Below, one piece after another: positions 9,093-18,531 of a DNA stretch of 64,000 nucleotides. The notes beneath the pieces are model-generated. The model did no database searches, was not told the origin of the DNA, and saw only the letters and a list, made by a program, of their open reading frames with translations. The position numbers and the translations under genes are program-made. Each line of letters opens with the position of its first letter. Position 1 is the stretch's first letter. The stretch lies in NCBI GenBank assembly GCA_038124025.1, contig JAYPBC010000009.1, forward strand, positions 1 through 64,000. Reading direction: 5' to 3'. The stretch comes from UBA1275 sp038124025 (lineage in GTDB: Bacteria; Bacteroidota; Rhodothermia; Balneolales; Balneolaceae).

Positions 9093-10382
9093 ATGTCCCA
9101 TTCTTTTTTGGCGTTTCTAATTTTAATTTTTTCAACTGTTACTTTTGGTTGTTTGTTTCAACCTAAAATAGTGGAACTTGATTCAAAAGAACTTGTAGAG
9201 ATTAAAGAAGAATTTCCAAAAGATGGATTTGGATACGCCTCAGATATTGGTGAACTAGAACGCAACCAAGTTCGTGCCAACCAAAGTTTATATGTTCTAT
9301 TAAATGAAATGGGCTTTTCACAGCAAGAGATACAGCAAGTATCCAAAAAGCTGAAGCAAAACGTGGGCTTTCGATTCTTAAAGCAGAATCAAATATACTA
9401 CCGATATCGAAAGCACCATAGTACGACTCCTGTATCTTATGCACCCATACTTATTCTAATGGAGTCTAATGTGCGTTACATAAAAATAGACTTGAGCGAT
9501 GGAATAGTTGTTGAGGCTTCTGCTAAACCAATTGAAATACGATATCGTCAGGTTGATGGAATTATTGAATCTTCATTGTATGAGTCATTGGTTTCACAAG
9601 GTCATTCTGCTGGTGTTGGAATGGAATTAAGCGAGCTTTTTGCATGGCAGATTGATTTTTTTCGCCTGTATCGAGGAGATAAGTATCGAGCTATCTATGA
9701 AGAGCTTTTATCAGAGGGGGAAGTGGTAGGAGTTGGTAGGGTACTGGCCGCTGAGTTTGTTCATCAAAGCAGATCCTTTGAAGCTTTCTATTATGAGGAC
9801 GAAGAGCAACAAGGCTATTATGATGCGGAGGGTAATGGAGTGCAGAAAGCCTTACTCAAAGCACCATTTACCTACAACCAGCGAATTAGTTCCAGCTTTA
9901 ATTACAACCGATTTCATCCTGTTTTAAAACAGAGGATACCCCATACAGGTACAGATTATGCGGCACCACTTGGGACCCCTGTTATTGCAGTTGGTGACGG
10001 TGAGATTATTGAATCCAGATATCGAGGCCCAAATGGAAATATTGTGCAAATTCAGCATAATGGAATGTATAAAACGGCTTATTTACACTTAAATGGTTTT
10101 GGCCCAGGTATAAAAAAAGGGGTGCAAGTTAAACAAGGTCAAGTCATTGGGTATGTGGGTAGAACCGGAAGGGTAACGGGGGTGCATTTGCATTACACCT
10201 TGTATAAGAATAACAAACCGCTTAATTCAGTCACTGTTGATTTACCCTCCCAGGAATCCTTAACTCAGCAGGCTAGAGAAGCATTCAAGCTAGAAGTACA
10301 AAAATATTCGTATTTATTAGGACAAGGTGGGCTAGTGTTGGCGGCTAATAACGACTCAAACGACGTTGGAAAAAACTCATAA
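9093..10382 (+). CDS. M23 family peptidoglycan endopeptidase
   Basis: A 429-residue exported protein. A hydrophobic N-terminus (FLAFLILIFSTVTFGC) ends in Gly-Cys at residues about 19-20, which could be a lipoprotein site although the lipobox is weak. The middle part (about 50-260) resembles the LysM/OapA-like accessory region of MepM-type proteins. The C-terminal LytM domain is intact: HTGTDYAAP near residue 284 (first zinc His and Asp) and the HLH pair in GVHLHYTLY near 364. Such enzymes cleave peptide cross-links in peptidoglycan in the periplasm. The gene lies in opposite orientation between the DUF58 and BatD-like genes, and its 3' end overlaps the DUF58 gene by 38 bp. Confidence 0.88.
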   Translation: MSHSFLAFLILIFSTVTFGCLFQPKIVELDSKELVEIKEEFPKDGFGYASDIGELERNQVRANQSLYVLLNEMGFSQQEIQQVSKKLKQNVGFRFLKQNQIYYRYRKHHSTTPVSYAPILILMESNVRYIKIDLSDGIVVEASAKPIEIRYRQVDGIIESSLYESLVSQGHSAGVGMELSELFAWQIDFFRLYRGDKYRAIYEELLSEGEVVGVGRVLAAEFVHQSRSFEAFYYEDEEQQGYYDAEGNGVQKALLKAPFTYNQRISSSFNYNRFHPVLKQRIPHTGTDYAAPLGTPVIAVGDGEIIESRYRGPNGNIVQIQHNGMYKTAYLHLNGFGPGIKKGVQVKQGQVIGYVGRTGRVTGVHLHYTLYKNNKPLNSVTVDLPSQESLTQQAREAFKLEVQKYSYLLGQGGLVLAANNDSNDVGKNS

Positions 10383-11220
10383 GAGGCCGGATGTAAGACT
10401 TGTCGGTGTGCACAACAATGGTATCCATTTGCAGTCTTACCATTTGCTTATCAAAATCATTATGCTTTGCTTTAAGCTTTGCATGGAGATGAGCTCGCAA
10501 TTTTTTGTTTGAGCTATCTACCATAACGTGTTCCCCCGTTTCAGCATTATATAACGGCAACAAGCCTAGACTTGGTAATTCTTCTTCAAATGGATGCCGT
10601 ATGCTTAGATTTACAAGATCGTGCTTTTGGTTCGTAATTTTTAGTGATGTTTCATATTCATTATCCTGAAAATCAGAAGCCAATACCACAATAGACCGCC
10701 GATTTAGCAGACGATTAACATAATTTAATGCGGTGGATATGCTGGTTCCTTTTCCCGTTGCACGGGTGGTGTATAGCTCACGAATAATTCGGAGTACATG
10801 TTTCTTCCCTTTTTTTGGAGGTACCACTTTTTCTACTATATCACTGAAAAGAACCAAGCCAACCTTGTCACCATTTTGTATGGCACTAAATGCCAGTACT
10901 GCACAGATCTCAATAGCCAATTCAGTCTTAGTGTAGGTGGTAGTACCTAAGCTCCCACTATTGGAAATGTCTATACAGAGCATCAAAGTTTGTTCGCGCT
11001 CTTCTTCAAAAATTTTGATAAAAGGCTCACCCGTTCGGGCGGTAACATTCCAATCAATCTGTCTAATATCGTCACCATAGGAATACGATCTAACCTCTGA
11101 AAAGGCCATACCTCTGCCTTTAAAGGCCGATTGATATTCACCACCAAATAGATTGTTAACTAATCCTTTGGTCTGAATTTCAAGTTTGCGAATTTTTTTA
11201 AGAATCTCTTTTGATATCAT
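10345..11220 (-). CDS. DUF58 domain protein (Bat/MoxR-associated)
   Basis: A cytosolic DUF58 protein of about 291 residues. The family core is obvious: GEYQSAFKGRGMAFSEVR, the YSYGDDIRQIDWNVTART segment, KIFEEEREQTLML, and a VWA-like fold whose metal motif is D-I-S-N-S (DISNSGS). A start at 11277 would add 19 residues unlike the family; the ATG at 11218-11220 (MISKEILKKIRKLE) matches where homologues begin, so I use it, although no strong Shine-Dalgarno is present at either. DUF58 proteins usually sit next to a MoxR AAA+ ATPase and the Bat proteins. Here the M23 gene separates it from BatD-like/BatA. Divergent from recO. Confidence 0.88.
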   Translation of the reverse strand: MISKEILKKIRKLEIQTKGLVNNLFGGEYQSAFKGRGMAFSEVRSYSYGDDIRQIDWNVTARTGEPFIKIFEEEREQTLMLCIDISNSGSLGTTTYTKTELAIEICAVLAFSAIQNGDKVGLVLFSDIVEKVVPPKKGKKHVLRIIRELYTTRATGKGTSISTALNYVNRLLNRRSIVVLASDFQDNEYETSLKITNQKHDLVNLSIRHPFEEELPSLGLLPLYNAETGEHVMVDSSNKKLRAHLHAKLKAKHNDFDKQMVRLQMDTIVVHTDKSYIRPLMSFFQRRLSRY

Positions 11221-11325
11221 GGTCACGATATTTTTCCAATGGTAGAAATTATTATGTTTAGATGCATAGAAAAACATATCACTAATCTATTTTATCGATA
11301 GTAATTTCCATAACAGCAAATAAAC

Positions 11326-12060
11326 ATGGGGCTAGAAACCGCCAAAGCTATTGTTCTTCGCACCATTGACTATCAAGAGTCTAGTAAAATAATTACCGTA
11401 CTTACAGAGTCTTATGGAAAGTTCGCACTTATTGCCAGAGGGGCAAAGAAACCAAAGGGAAGGTTTAGCGGAGTGGTAGAGGAGGGAAATACATTAGACA
11501 TTGGTTTTGCATACAAACCCAATCGAACAATTCAAGATCTCCGTTCAGCCGATTTGGTTCATTCGGTATCGAAACTAAGAAGTGATTTCACAGCTTGGTT
11601 ACTGCTTTTTCAAGTCTTAGAAAGAGTAAGCTTTTTGGTTCATGAGCATGAAAAAAATCCTGATTTGTTTGAATTGTTGAATCAGTTCTTGGTTTGGATA
11701 ACTCAACAAGAACATGTACCTATCCATGTGCTGCCTTATATTCAAATCCGATGTATGAGCTGCAGTGGGATAGAATTGCAATCTGAGCTCATAGAGACGA
11801 CTCAACAGTCGTATTTACATATTCCGAGTGGATTATTGAGTGAAGCCACTATGACTACGGGAGTCAAAAAGTTTAGTCCACGTCAAACGAAGTTTCTTTT
11901 GACTGTGTTATCAAGTAGATCAAAGGATTTTTTGACGATTAATTTGACGAAACACGAGTTTGTTGAATTGGTTCAACATTTGGATACCTATTTTCATTAT
12001 CATATAGACGGTTATAACCCACAGCGGTCTCAGCAATTTTTCGACCTTGTGGTGTCATAG
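11326..12060 (+). CDS. recO: DNA repair protein RecO
   Basis: A 244-residue protein, the usual RecO length. The N-terminal OB fold shows the characteristic start KAIVLRTIDYQESSKIITVLTESYGKFALIARGAKKPKG, here given by its parts: VLRTIDYQESSKI at residues about 10-22 and ARGAKKPKGRF near 38-48. The C-terminal helical part includes a possible zinc-binding region with cysteines CMSCSG near residue 144. RecO loads RecA on SSB-coated single-stranded DNA together with RecR and anneals complementary strands. Transcribed divergently from the DUF58 gene, followed after 53 bp by the HtrA protease gene. Confidence 0.93.
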   Translation: MGLETAKAIVLRTIDYQESSKIITVLTESYGKFALIARGAKKPKGRFSGVVEEGNTLDIGFAYKPNRTIQDLRSADLVHSVSKLRSDFTAWLLLFQVLERVSFLVHEHEKNPDLFELLNQFLVWITQQEHVPIHVLPYIQIRCMSCSGIELQSELIETTQQSYLHIPSGLLSEATMTTGVKKFSPRQTKFLLTVLSSRSKDFLTINLTKHEFVELVQHLDTYFHYHIDGYNPQRSQQFFDLVVS

Positions 12061-12113
12061 CATTTTATTGACAGCTCATACTGCCTTTACTTTACTTAGC
12101 CAAAATACATTAC

Positions 12114-13673
12114 ATGAAAACAAACCGACGCCTCACATACCTGCTGATTTTATTGATTGGGCTTAGTATAGGCTTTGTTTGGGATAGCTACCTTGAGCGT
12201 AAATCCACATCAATGTTTACAGAGGTAGAATACACCTCTATTTCAAAGAGCGATAGTGTATTCATTGAGGATGAGTTTCTTGAAAATATAAGTGAACGCT
12301 TCTTGTTCAAAAAAGTTGCTAACAGCATAACCTCATCCGTAGTTTATATAGAAACAGTGATTCCGGTTGATTTGCCTGAAGATGAAAACCACAATTTTTC
12401 AGAAGAATTTTGGAATCGTTTTATACCCAGAAATGCTCGTTCAGTAGGCTCTGGTGTTATCATTAGCCAAGATGGCTTTATCCTTACCAATCATCATGTT
12501 GTTGAGGGGGCGAGCGAACAGGGTATAGAGGTGGTTTTAAATGATAAACGACAATTTCAAGCCCGCGTCATAGGTTCAGATCCTACCACAGATTTAGCGG
12601 TGATCAAAATACCGGCAAACAATCTCCCGGCAGCCGTTATGGGGAATTCAGATCAAGTAGAAGTCGGGGAATGGGTAATGGCAGTAGGAAACCCATTTAG
12701 GCTCAGAGCTACGGTAACAGCAGGAATCATAAGTGCTTTAGGTAGAGATGTGCAAATTATTGATGACCGGATGAGAATTGAAAGTTTTATCCAAACCGAC
12801 GCAGCAATTAATAAAGGCAATAGTGGTGGAGCACTGGTAAATACCAGTGCACAGGTGATCGGGATTAATACTGCGATTGCTTCTCAAAGTGGTAGTTATC
12901 AAGGGTATGGTTTTGCTGTTCCGAGTAATTTGGCCACTAAGGTAGCCGCTGATATTATTCAATACGGGCGTGTTAGAAGAGCACTAATGGGAGTACAGAT
13001 ACAATCTGTTGACTACCAACGAGCATTAGAATTCAATTTGCCAAGTGTTATTGGAGTAGAAATTATATCATTGACTCCAGGTGGACCTGCAGATAGAGCA
13101 GGACTTAAAAAAGGTGATATTGTGCTTAAGGTAAATGGATTTCCTGTTAATGCATCCAATGCACTACAGGAAAGAATTGCACTCTTGCAGCCTAACTCTG
13201 AGGCAGAGCTTACGATATGGCGCGATGAAACTTCTTTTTCACGTTCGGTCACTTTGGAAGAACTAGAATTACCTGAAATTGTTTTTGCGGAGTCAATCTC
13301 CGAGCCTAACTCATCAAGTTCCTCTGAAGAAAATTCAATACCTTCTCAATCTGATAACAATGAATTGAGCCGTGGAAGACTATGGATTTCTACCGATTTG
13401 GGCTTTGATATAGTAGGACTGGCTAAACCACAAAATCCAGACTTATTTGATTTATATGTTCAAGAAGTTGACTCATCCTCAATCGCATTTCAAAGAGGAC
13501 TTAGAAACAAAGATGAAATTATGAAAATAGATGGGGAAATAGTGCATTCTGCCAGTGAACTACAAGACTATTTTAATGAATTGGGAGTAAGCACAAATAA
13601 GTCAGCTGTACAACTTCATGTCAAAAGAGAGGACAATAGTTCGCAACACATCTATATCCCACTAGAAAATTAA
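12114..13673 (+). CDS. HtrA/Deg family periplasmic serine protease
   Basis: A 519-residue exported protease. An N-terminal hydrophobic helix (residues about 8-24) acts as signal or anchor. The trypsin-like domain has all three catalytic residues: H128 in TNHHVV, D160 in TTDLAVIK and S237 in NKGNSGGAL. Two PDZ domains follow (about 275-370 and about 420-515), separated by a Ser/Glu-rich linker (NSSSSSEENS near 395). HtrA proteases degrade or refold misfolded envelope proteins. The gene for a small lipoprotein begins 12 bp downstream, which suggests co-transcription. I avoid a degP/degS/degQ symbol because orthology to these is not certain. Confidence 0.92.
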   Translation: MKTNRRLTYLLILLIGLSIGFVWDSYLERKSTSMFTEVEYTSISKSDSVFIEDEFLENISERFLFKKVANSITSSVVYIETVIPVDLPEDENHNFSEEFWNRFIPRNARSVGSGVIISQDGFILTNHHVVEGASEQGIEVVLNDKRQFQARVIGSDPTTDLAVIKIPANNLPAAVMGNSDQVEVGEWVMAVGNPFRLRATVTAGIISALGRDVQIIDDRMRIESFIQTDAAINKGNSGGALVNTSAQVIGINTAIASQSGSYQGYGFAVPSNLATKVAADIIQYGRVRRALMGVQIQSVDYQRALEFNLPSVIGVEIISLTPGGPADRAGLKKGDIVLKVNGFPVNASNALQERIALLQPNSEAELTIWRDETSFSRSVTLEELELPEIVFAESISEPNSSSSSEENSIPSQSDNNELSRGRLWISTDLGFDIVGLAKPQNPDLFDLYVQEVDSSSIAFQRGLRNKDEIMKIDGEIVHSASELQDYFNELGVSTNKSAVQLHVKREDNSSQHIYIPLEN

Positions 13674-13685
13674 AAAGCATAGTAT

Positions 13686-14201
13686 ATGAAGCACCTACTC
13701 GGAATTACTGTTTCCTTAATTCTACTTTATTCCTGTTCTACTCCCAATACCATCACTCAAGAAAATGCGATGCATTCTACTCTTCCAAGTTGGTTTTCAA
13801 CGAGGCCATATCTTAGCGATTCAACCAATGTCCATTATTTTTTGAATTATCAATTAGAAGATTCTAGCGCTTCTGCAAAGCATGGGTTTGAGGTGGCCCT
13901 GATTGAATTTATTAACAAGATAGATGACACAGTAGAAGGAATTAGAACCTTACAAAGTGATGTGGAATTTTGGTCTAGCCCGGCTGTCATACAGTCACTC
14001 CGTACAAATACCTACTTGTTGATGGATGCTATGACCGCATCTAATGAAATTGTCCTCAGAAATCAAGAAAATAATCAGTACCACTATTATATACAGATTA
14101 GTCTTAGTAAAGATGAGATTATAGAGGAGCTGAAAAAATCTACGGATGGTGAATTAGGTGCAAGGCAGGAATTCTGGGATGAATTAAAAGAGTCTCTTTA
14201 G
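13686..14201 (+). CDS. Lipoprotein of unknown function (LPP20-like?)
   Basis: A 171-residue protein with a typical type II signal peptide: positively charged start, hydrophobic stretch and lipobox LYSC at about residues 14-17, so it should be a membrane-anchored lipoprotein. After the signal, PSWFSTRPYL followed by repeated Ala-containing helices vaguely recalls LPP20-type lipoproteins. The rest is acidic with a predicted helical C-terminus. It starts 12 bp after the HtrA gene, so it may act in the same envelope stress context, but that is inference from spacing alone. I do not recognise a function. Confidence 0.6.
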   Translation: MKHLLGITVSLILLYSCSTPNTITQENAMHSTLPSWFSTRPYLSDSTNVHYFLNYQLEDSSASAKHGFEVALIEFINKIDDTVEGIRTLQSDVEFWSSPAVIQSLRTNTYLLMDAMTASNEIVLRNQENNQYHYYIQISLSKDEIIEELKKSTDGELGARQEFWDELKESL

Positions 14202-14275
14202 TTTTACAATTTTAAACGAATCAACAGTGATAATACTCGTTACTATACAACTTCAATAAACACAACATATGCACT

Positions 14276-15673
14276 ATGAAGATTAACAGAACTCTTGTGG
14301 GTATGGTCAGCTTCTTTACCATACTACTGTCATGGGCTCAACTGCCTTTATTGGCACAAGAAGCTCCTGCACATGCCATTACTAATGTGACGGTACACAT
14401 GGCCGATGGAAGCACCATAGAAAATACCAATATTGTTTGGAGAAATGGAATTATTGAACAAGTTGGTGTCAACGCAACTATACCATTTGATGCCTTTGTC
14501 ATCGATGGTGGAGACTCTTTACATGTATTTCCAGGACTTATTGATGGGATGGCCATTTGGGGGAGTCCCGATGTACCGCGAGATTTACCTCGATTAGAGA
14601 ATCCTGGAAAACCACCCTACGATCGAGCAGGGGCTCAGCCGGAGCGAATCCCAGCCCATTACTTAAATGAGGATAAAGCTTTTCAGGCGGCTATGAAAGC
14701 AGGTTTTACTTTGGTTGCACTTGGATTAGATGGACAAATGTTGCCAGGGCATATACAACCCTTTAATCTGTCAGCTGCCACTCTTTCGCAGGCTCATGCT
14801 TTTTCTGACCCAATGGCATTACAGGGTAGCTTTGATACCGCTCCTGGAGGATGGGGTAGCGGTGCTTATCCATCAACACAAATGGGGGTAATGGCTTATT
14901 TCCGCCAGCTTATGTACGATGCTTCTGCTCTACAGGAGCATATGATGTATTTTGAAAAGCATTCGGATATGGCTCAACCCGAACAAAATGATGTCTTAGA
15001 AGCTCTTTTCCCACTAGTCAATAATGATTACCCTTTATTTTTTGAAGTTGATACCAAGGAAGAAATTGAGCGCCTCTTTAGATTACAGGACGAATTTGGT
15101 TTTGATGTTGTGCTGGTTTCAGCTAAAGAAGCATCGGCCTTAAGTGAGGAGTTAAAGGCGCGAAATATTGCTGTTTTGGCTAGTCTTGATGTTACAGAAA
15201 TGCCAAAATGGCTGGAAAAAGAAACCAAAGAAGCCGAAAAAAATGATGAGGAAGCAGGTAAATCTGCTGACGAAGATGATAATAAAGAAGGCGATGAAAA
15301 AGAGGAACTAACTGAAGAGGAATTGGTATTTCGGACAAAGCAGAAGCAGGCCTGGGAAGAGGAAATAAATAACATAGCCTCATTAGTTAAAGCCGGTATA
15401 CCTACTGGTTTTACATCTGCAGGCTTGAGTCCTAAAGAAATACAACAGAAAATTGATTTAATCACAGAACATACCTCTTTGGAGAAGAGTGATCTCATTG
15501 GCTTAATGACCGTACAAAATGCCAATATATTAGGTATATCTAACAGAGTTGGCACCATAAAAGAGGGCAATAGTGCACATTTAATACTAACTGATGGCCC
15601 TTTATTTGAAAAAGGAACTAACATTCACATCCAGGTTAGTCAAGGTGTGATCAATGATTTTATGGAGGACTAA
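14276..15673 (+). CDS. Secreted amidohydrolase-like protein lacking the HxH metal motif
   Basis: A 465-residue protein with a signal peptide (residues 1-27, ending LLAQ). The fold is that of the amidohydrolase superfamily: N-terminal beta strands, the FPGLIDG transition into the barrel, and the C-terminal NANILGISNRVGTIKEGNSAHLIL segment typical of imidazolonepropionase-like members. The metal-binding pair that should follow Asp90 (DAHxH) is absent: residues 92 and 94 are Met and Ile. A highly acidic linker rich in Glu, Asp and Lys runs from about residue 315 to 350. It is likely not a metal-dependent hydrolase by itself. It is the first of three consecutive paralogues; the next starts 2 bp after its stop with a strong GGAGG at 15664-15668. 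Confidence 0.75.
   Translation: MKINRTLVGMVSFFTILLSWAQLPLLAQEAPAHAITNVTVHMADGSTIENTNIVWRNGIIEQVGVNATIPFDAFVIDGGDSLHVFPGLIDGMAIWGSPDVPRDLPRLENPGKPPYDRAGAQPERIPAHYLNEDKAFQAAMKAGFTLVALGLDGQMLPGHIQPFNLSAATLSQAHAFSDPMALQGSFDTAPGGWGSGAYPSTQMGVMAYFRQLMYDASALQEHMMYFEKHSDMAQPEQNDVLEALFPLVNNDYPLFFEVDTKEEIERLFRLQDEFGFDVVLVSAKEASALSEELKARNIAVLASLDVTEMPKWLEKETKEAEKNDEEAGKSADEDDNKEGDEKEELTEEELVFRTKQKQAWEEEINNIASLVKAGIPTGFTSAGLSPKEIQQKIDLITEHTSLEKSDLIGLMTVQNANILGISNRVGTIKEGNSAHLILTDGPLFEKGTNIHIQVSQGVINDFMED
15664..15668 (+). promoter_or_regulatory. Strong Shine-Dalgarno site (GGAGG)
   Basis: GGAGG lies 7 nt before the ATG of the middle amidohydrolase gene and inside the last codons of the preceding gene. 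It fixes the start at 15676 and suggests coupled translation of the pair. Confidence 0.7.
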
Positions 15674-15675
15674 AA

Positions 15676-17058
15676 ATGAAAAATATAGTAAACACGCTTT
15701 TATTATTTGTTATTTTCTCAGTCGGAACCAAAGCACAAGAAAATGGGTCGGTTTTAATACAGAATGCTACTTTAATGACCATTACTGATGATATTATTGA
15801 AAATGGTGATATTCTCATTCTCGATGGAGTCATTACAGAAATTGGCACCGACCTTAGTGCGCCTTCAGGCGTTCCAGTGGTGGATGGAACTGGTAAATAT
15901 GTAATGCCCGGTATAATTGATGCTCATTCTCATTTAAATACAGTGAGTACGAATGAAGCAAGAAATCCTGTAACCGCGGAAGTGACCATGGAGGAGTCCA
16001 TAAATCCCAACAGCGTTTCAATTTACAGGGCTATTGCGGGCGGAGTCACATCAATACATCTAATGCATGGTTCTGCAAATGTTATAGGAGGACAGGGAGA
16101 AACCTTAAAGCTTCGCTATGGAGTATCTCAGGACGCAATGAGATTTACGGGTGCTAAAAGAACCATCAAATTTGCACTGGGTGAAAATCCAACCCGTGTA
16201 CATGGACAGGGTAATGGTATCCAACCAAGAACACGGATGGGCGTTGAGCAAATCATAAGAAGTCATTTTGATATGGCACTCGATTACAGGGTAAGCAGAG
16301 AAGCCTATCTAAAGGCTAAAAAAGCTTATCAGGATGATAGACGAGGTAGAACTGCTCCACCGGTACCCGTTGCCAAAAACCTGAGATATGATGTGCTAAA
16401 CGATATTATAGATGGTGAAATACTGGTTCACTGTCATTCTTATCGTGCCGACGAAATTCTAATGCTCATGCGTGTATTTAATGATTACGGCATTAAAAAT
16501 TATACATTTCAACACGCTAACGAAGCCTTCAAGGTAGCACCAGAAATTGCAAAGAATGGAGCATACACTTCCGTATTTGCTGACTGGTGGGCGTATAAAT
16601 TTGAGGTTTATTACTCCACGGCCTACAATGCTACCATTTTAAATGAAAATGGAGTTACCAATAGTATCAATAGCGATAGTAATGAGCTAATCCGCCATCT
16701 AAATCATGAAGCGGCAAAGACCGTAAGGTATGGAGAAACTTCTGAAGCTGATGCTCTAAAGATGATTACCATTAACCCAGCAATACAGCTTGGCATAGAT
16801 AAAATGGTTGGAAGTTTAGAAGAAGGTAAGCATGGTGATATAGCCATATGGAATGGTCATCCGCTTAGCATCTATTCTAAAGTAGAGCAGACTTATATCG
16901 ATGGTAAGAAATATTTTGACTTACTCACAGATCCAGTAGATATGAGAATTGCGGTGGACAGCGATGATTCCTTCACAGAAGCTGGGTTTAATACCTTTAT
17001 TAAAGGTAGAGAAGAAGACTCATGTATGAGTGATGTATTTGAATTAATTCAACAGTAA
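15676..17058 (+). CDS. Secreted metal-dependent amidohydrolase
   Basis: A 460-residue exported protein (signal peptide residues 1-20, ending KAQ). It is the only one of the three tandem paralogues with an intact amidohydrolase metal site: D82-A-H84-S-H86 at the first strand, further histidines in ILVHCHSYRADE (near 255) and YTFQHANE (near 277), and an aspartate-containing NSINSDSNE segment near 335. The C-terminal LGIDKMVGSLEEGKHGDIAIW matches imidazolonepropionase-like and dipeptidase-like members of the superfamily. It probably hydrolyses a C-N bond of a peptide or cyclic amide in the periplasm; the substrate is unknown. It begins 2 bp after the first paralogue and ends 18 bp before the third. 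Confidence 0.87.
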   Translation: MKNIVNTLLLFVIFSVGTKAQENGSVLIQNATLMTITDDIIENGDILILDGVITEIGTDLSAPSGVPVVDGTGKYVMPGIIDAHSHLNTVSTNEARNPVTAEVTMEESINPNSVSIYRAIAGGVTSIHLMHGSANVIGGQGETLKLRYGVSQDAMRFTGAKRTIKFALGENPTRVHGQGNGIQPRTRMGVEQIIRSHFDMALDYRVSREAYLKAKKAYQDDRRGRTAPPVPVAKNLRYDVLNDIIDGEILVHCHSYRADEILMLMRVFNDYGIKNYTFQHANEAFKVAPEIAKNGAYTSVFADWWAYKFEVYYSTAYNATILNENGVTNSINSDSNELIRHLNHEAAKTVRYGETSEADALKMITINPAIQLGIDKMVGSLEEGKHGDIAIWNGHPLSIYSKVEQTYIDGKKYFDLLTDPVDMRIAVDSDDSFTEAGFNTFIKGREEDSCMSDVFELIQQ

Positions 17059-17076
17059 GAGAATAGGAGTTTAATC

Positions 17077-18396
17077 ATGAAATCAAATAAGTGGAACATA
17101 GTCCTGGCATTACTGTTGATGACTTCAATCACAGTGCAAGCTCAAATCACCGACAAACCAAATTTTGGTAAAATTGCCATTGTAGATGCGACCATACATA
17201 CGGTAACAGAAGGAACTATACAGAATGGTGTAATCACGCTAGATGGCGAAAAAATTGAATATGTTGGAAACGACCGCTCAAAAGTGAGTGACGAATATGC
17301 CATTATTCAAGCCTCAGGTAAGCATGTTTATCCAGGCTTTATGGATAGCGGAACTTCGTTGGGTTTAGTTGAGGTAAACGCGGTGGCAGTAACAGTTGAC
17401 AACAGAGAAGTGGGTAATATGAATCCTAATATGCTAGCGTTTACGGCCTTTAACCCACATAGTGCCTCAATACCAGTCACTAGAGTAAGCGGAGTTACAC
17501 ATGTAATTACGGCACCACAAGGCGGTCTGGTATCGGGTCAGGCAGCGCTTATGGATTTATGGGGCTATTCGCCAGATTCGATGGCTATTGACGCAACAGC
17601 TGGTGTGGTGCTCAATTGGCCGAGTGTACGAAGTAGAGGTTGGGGGCCTAGAAATCCTGAACAAGCCGAGAGGCGATACAAAGAAGCCATAAGAAATCTT
17701 AACAAATGGTTAGATAATACCCGTTTTTATCAGCAAATGATGTCTAATTATGAAACGGATCCATCTGGCAAGACTAAACCAGAAACAAATCAGCAATTAC
17801 AAGCTATGCGTGCACTAGTTGAAGGCGAAACACCCTTAATTATTGCAGTATCAAGCGAAAAAGATATTCTTAATGCCATTGAGTGGGCTTCCCATGAGGA
17901 TAATTCATCCTTAAATATAGTATTTGCTGGTGTTGAGGAAGGTTGGAGAGTGGCAGAGCAAATAGCCGAAGCTGGAATTCCTTGCTTAGTATCCACTCTC
18001 TACACACCTGTTCGAGCATATGACCATATACATCGGCCGTATGAAAATCCATCGGTTCTTATGAAAGCAGGCGTAAAAGTTGCAATAATGACTGGAGAAG
18101 TTGAAAATGTTCGTAACCTTCCGTTTAATGCGGGTTATGCTGCTGCTTATGGTATGGGCACGGAGGAAGCCGTTAAAGCAGTTACCATTAATCCCGCGGA
18201 AATTTTTGGTGTATCCAATCAATTAGGTTCACTTGAAGCTGGAAAACAAGCTAATTTATTCATTAGTACTGGAGATCCATTTGAGCCACTTAGCCAAATT
18301 GAGCAGGTCTTTATAAAAGGTTATCAAATTCCAATGGACTCTCGACATTCGCAATTATTCGAGGAATTTCTGGATAGAGATGCTACCCAAAAGTAA
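17077..18396 (+). CDS. Secreted amidohydrolase-like protein lacking the HxH metal motif
   Basis: A 439-residue exported protein (signal peptide 1-22, ending VQAQ). It shares the amidohydrolase frame with its two neighbours: YPGFMDSG at the first barrel strand and VTINPAEIFGVSNQLGSLEAGKQANLF-type C-terminus (near 370-395). The metal pair is replaced: after D90 the two histidine positions carry Gly92 and Ser94. A GWGPRNPEQAERRYKEA segment near 188-205 is a feature of this subgroup. It is likely catalytically inactive by the usual mechanism or a binding partner of the intact middle protein. AGGAG precedes the ATG at a good distance. A strong terminator follows at 18429-18454, closing the operon. 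Confidence 0.75.
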   Translation: MKSNKWNIVLALLLMTSITVQAQITDKPNFGKIAIVDATIHTVTEGTIQNGVITLDGEKIEYVGNDRSKVSDEYAIIQASGKHVYPGFMDSGTSLGLVEVNAVAVTVDNREVGNMNPNMLAFTAFNPHSASIPVTRVSGVTHVITAPQGGLVSGQAALMDLWGYSPDSMAIDATAGVVLNWPSVRSRGWGPRNPEQAERRYKEAIRNLNKWLDNTRFYQQMMSNYETDPSGKTKPETNQQLQAMRALVEGETPLIIAVSSEKDILNAIEWASHEDNSSLNIVFAGVEEGWRVAEQIAEAGIPCLVSTLYTPVRAYDHIHRPYENPSVLMKAGVKVAIMTGEVENVRNLPFNAGYAAAYGMGTEEAVKAVTINPAEIFGVSNQLGSLEAGKQANLFISTGDPFEPLSQIEQVFIKGYQIPMDSRHSQLFEEFLDRDATQK

Positions 18397-18428
18397 TGGT
18401 GTTTGTGATTTTATGTAATGTCAAAATG

Positions 18429-18454
18429 AACCACTCTACTAGAGTGGTTTTTTT
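18429..18454 (+). terminator. Rho-independent terminator after amidohydrolase operon
   Basis: A perfect 9-bp stem, AACCACTCT / AGAGTGGTT, with loop ACT and a following run of T. It lies 32 bp after the stop of the third amidohydrolase gene and separates it from the ABC exporter gene. Confidence 0.92.
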
Positions 18455-18531
18455 GGGTAGTTATGAATGTTTTTAAGTAGTTTTGAATTTCTAAACATAT
18501 CAATACATAAACGATTACTCATCCGCTTTTT

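Noticed and set aside
15028..15624. 198-codon Ser/Phe-rich frame on the minus strand
   Set aside because: It is the reverse image of the Glu/Asp/Lys-rich linker of the first amidohydrolase-like gene; no signal, domain or ribosome-binding site.
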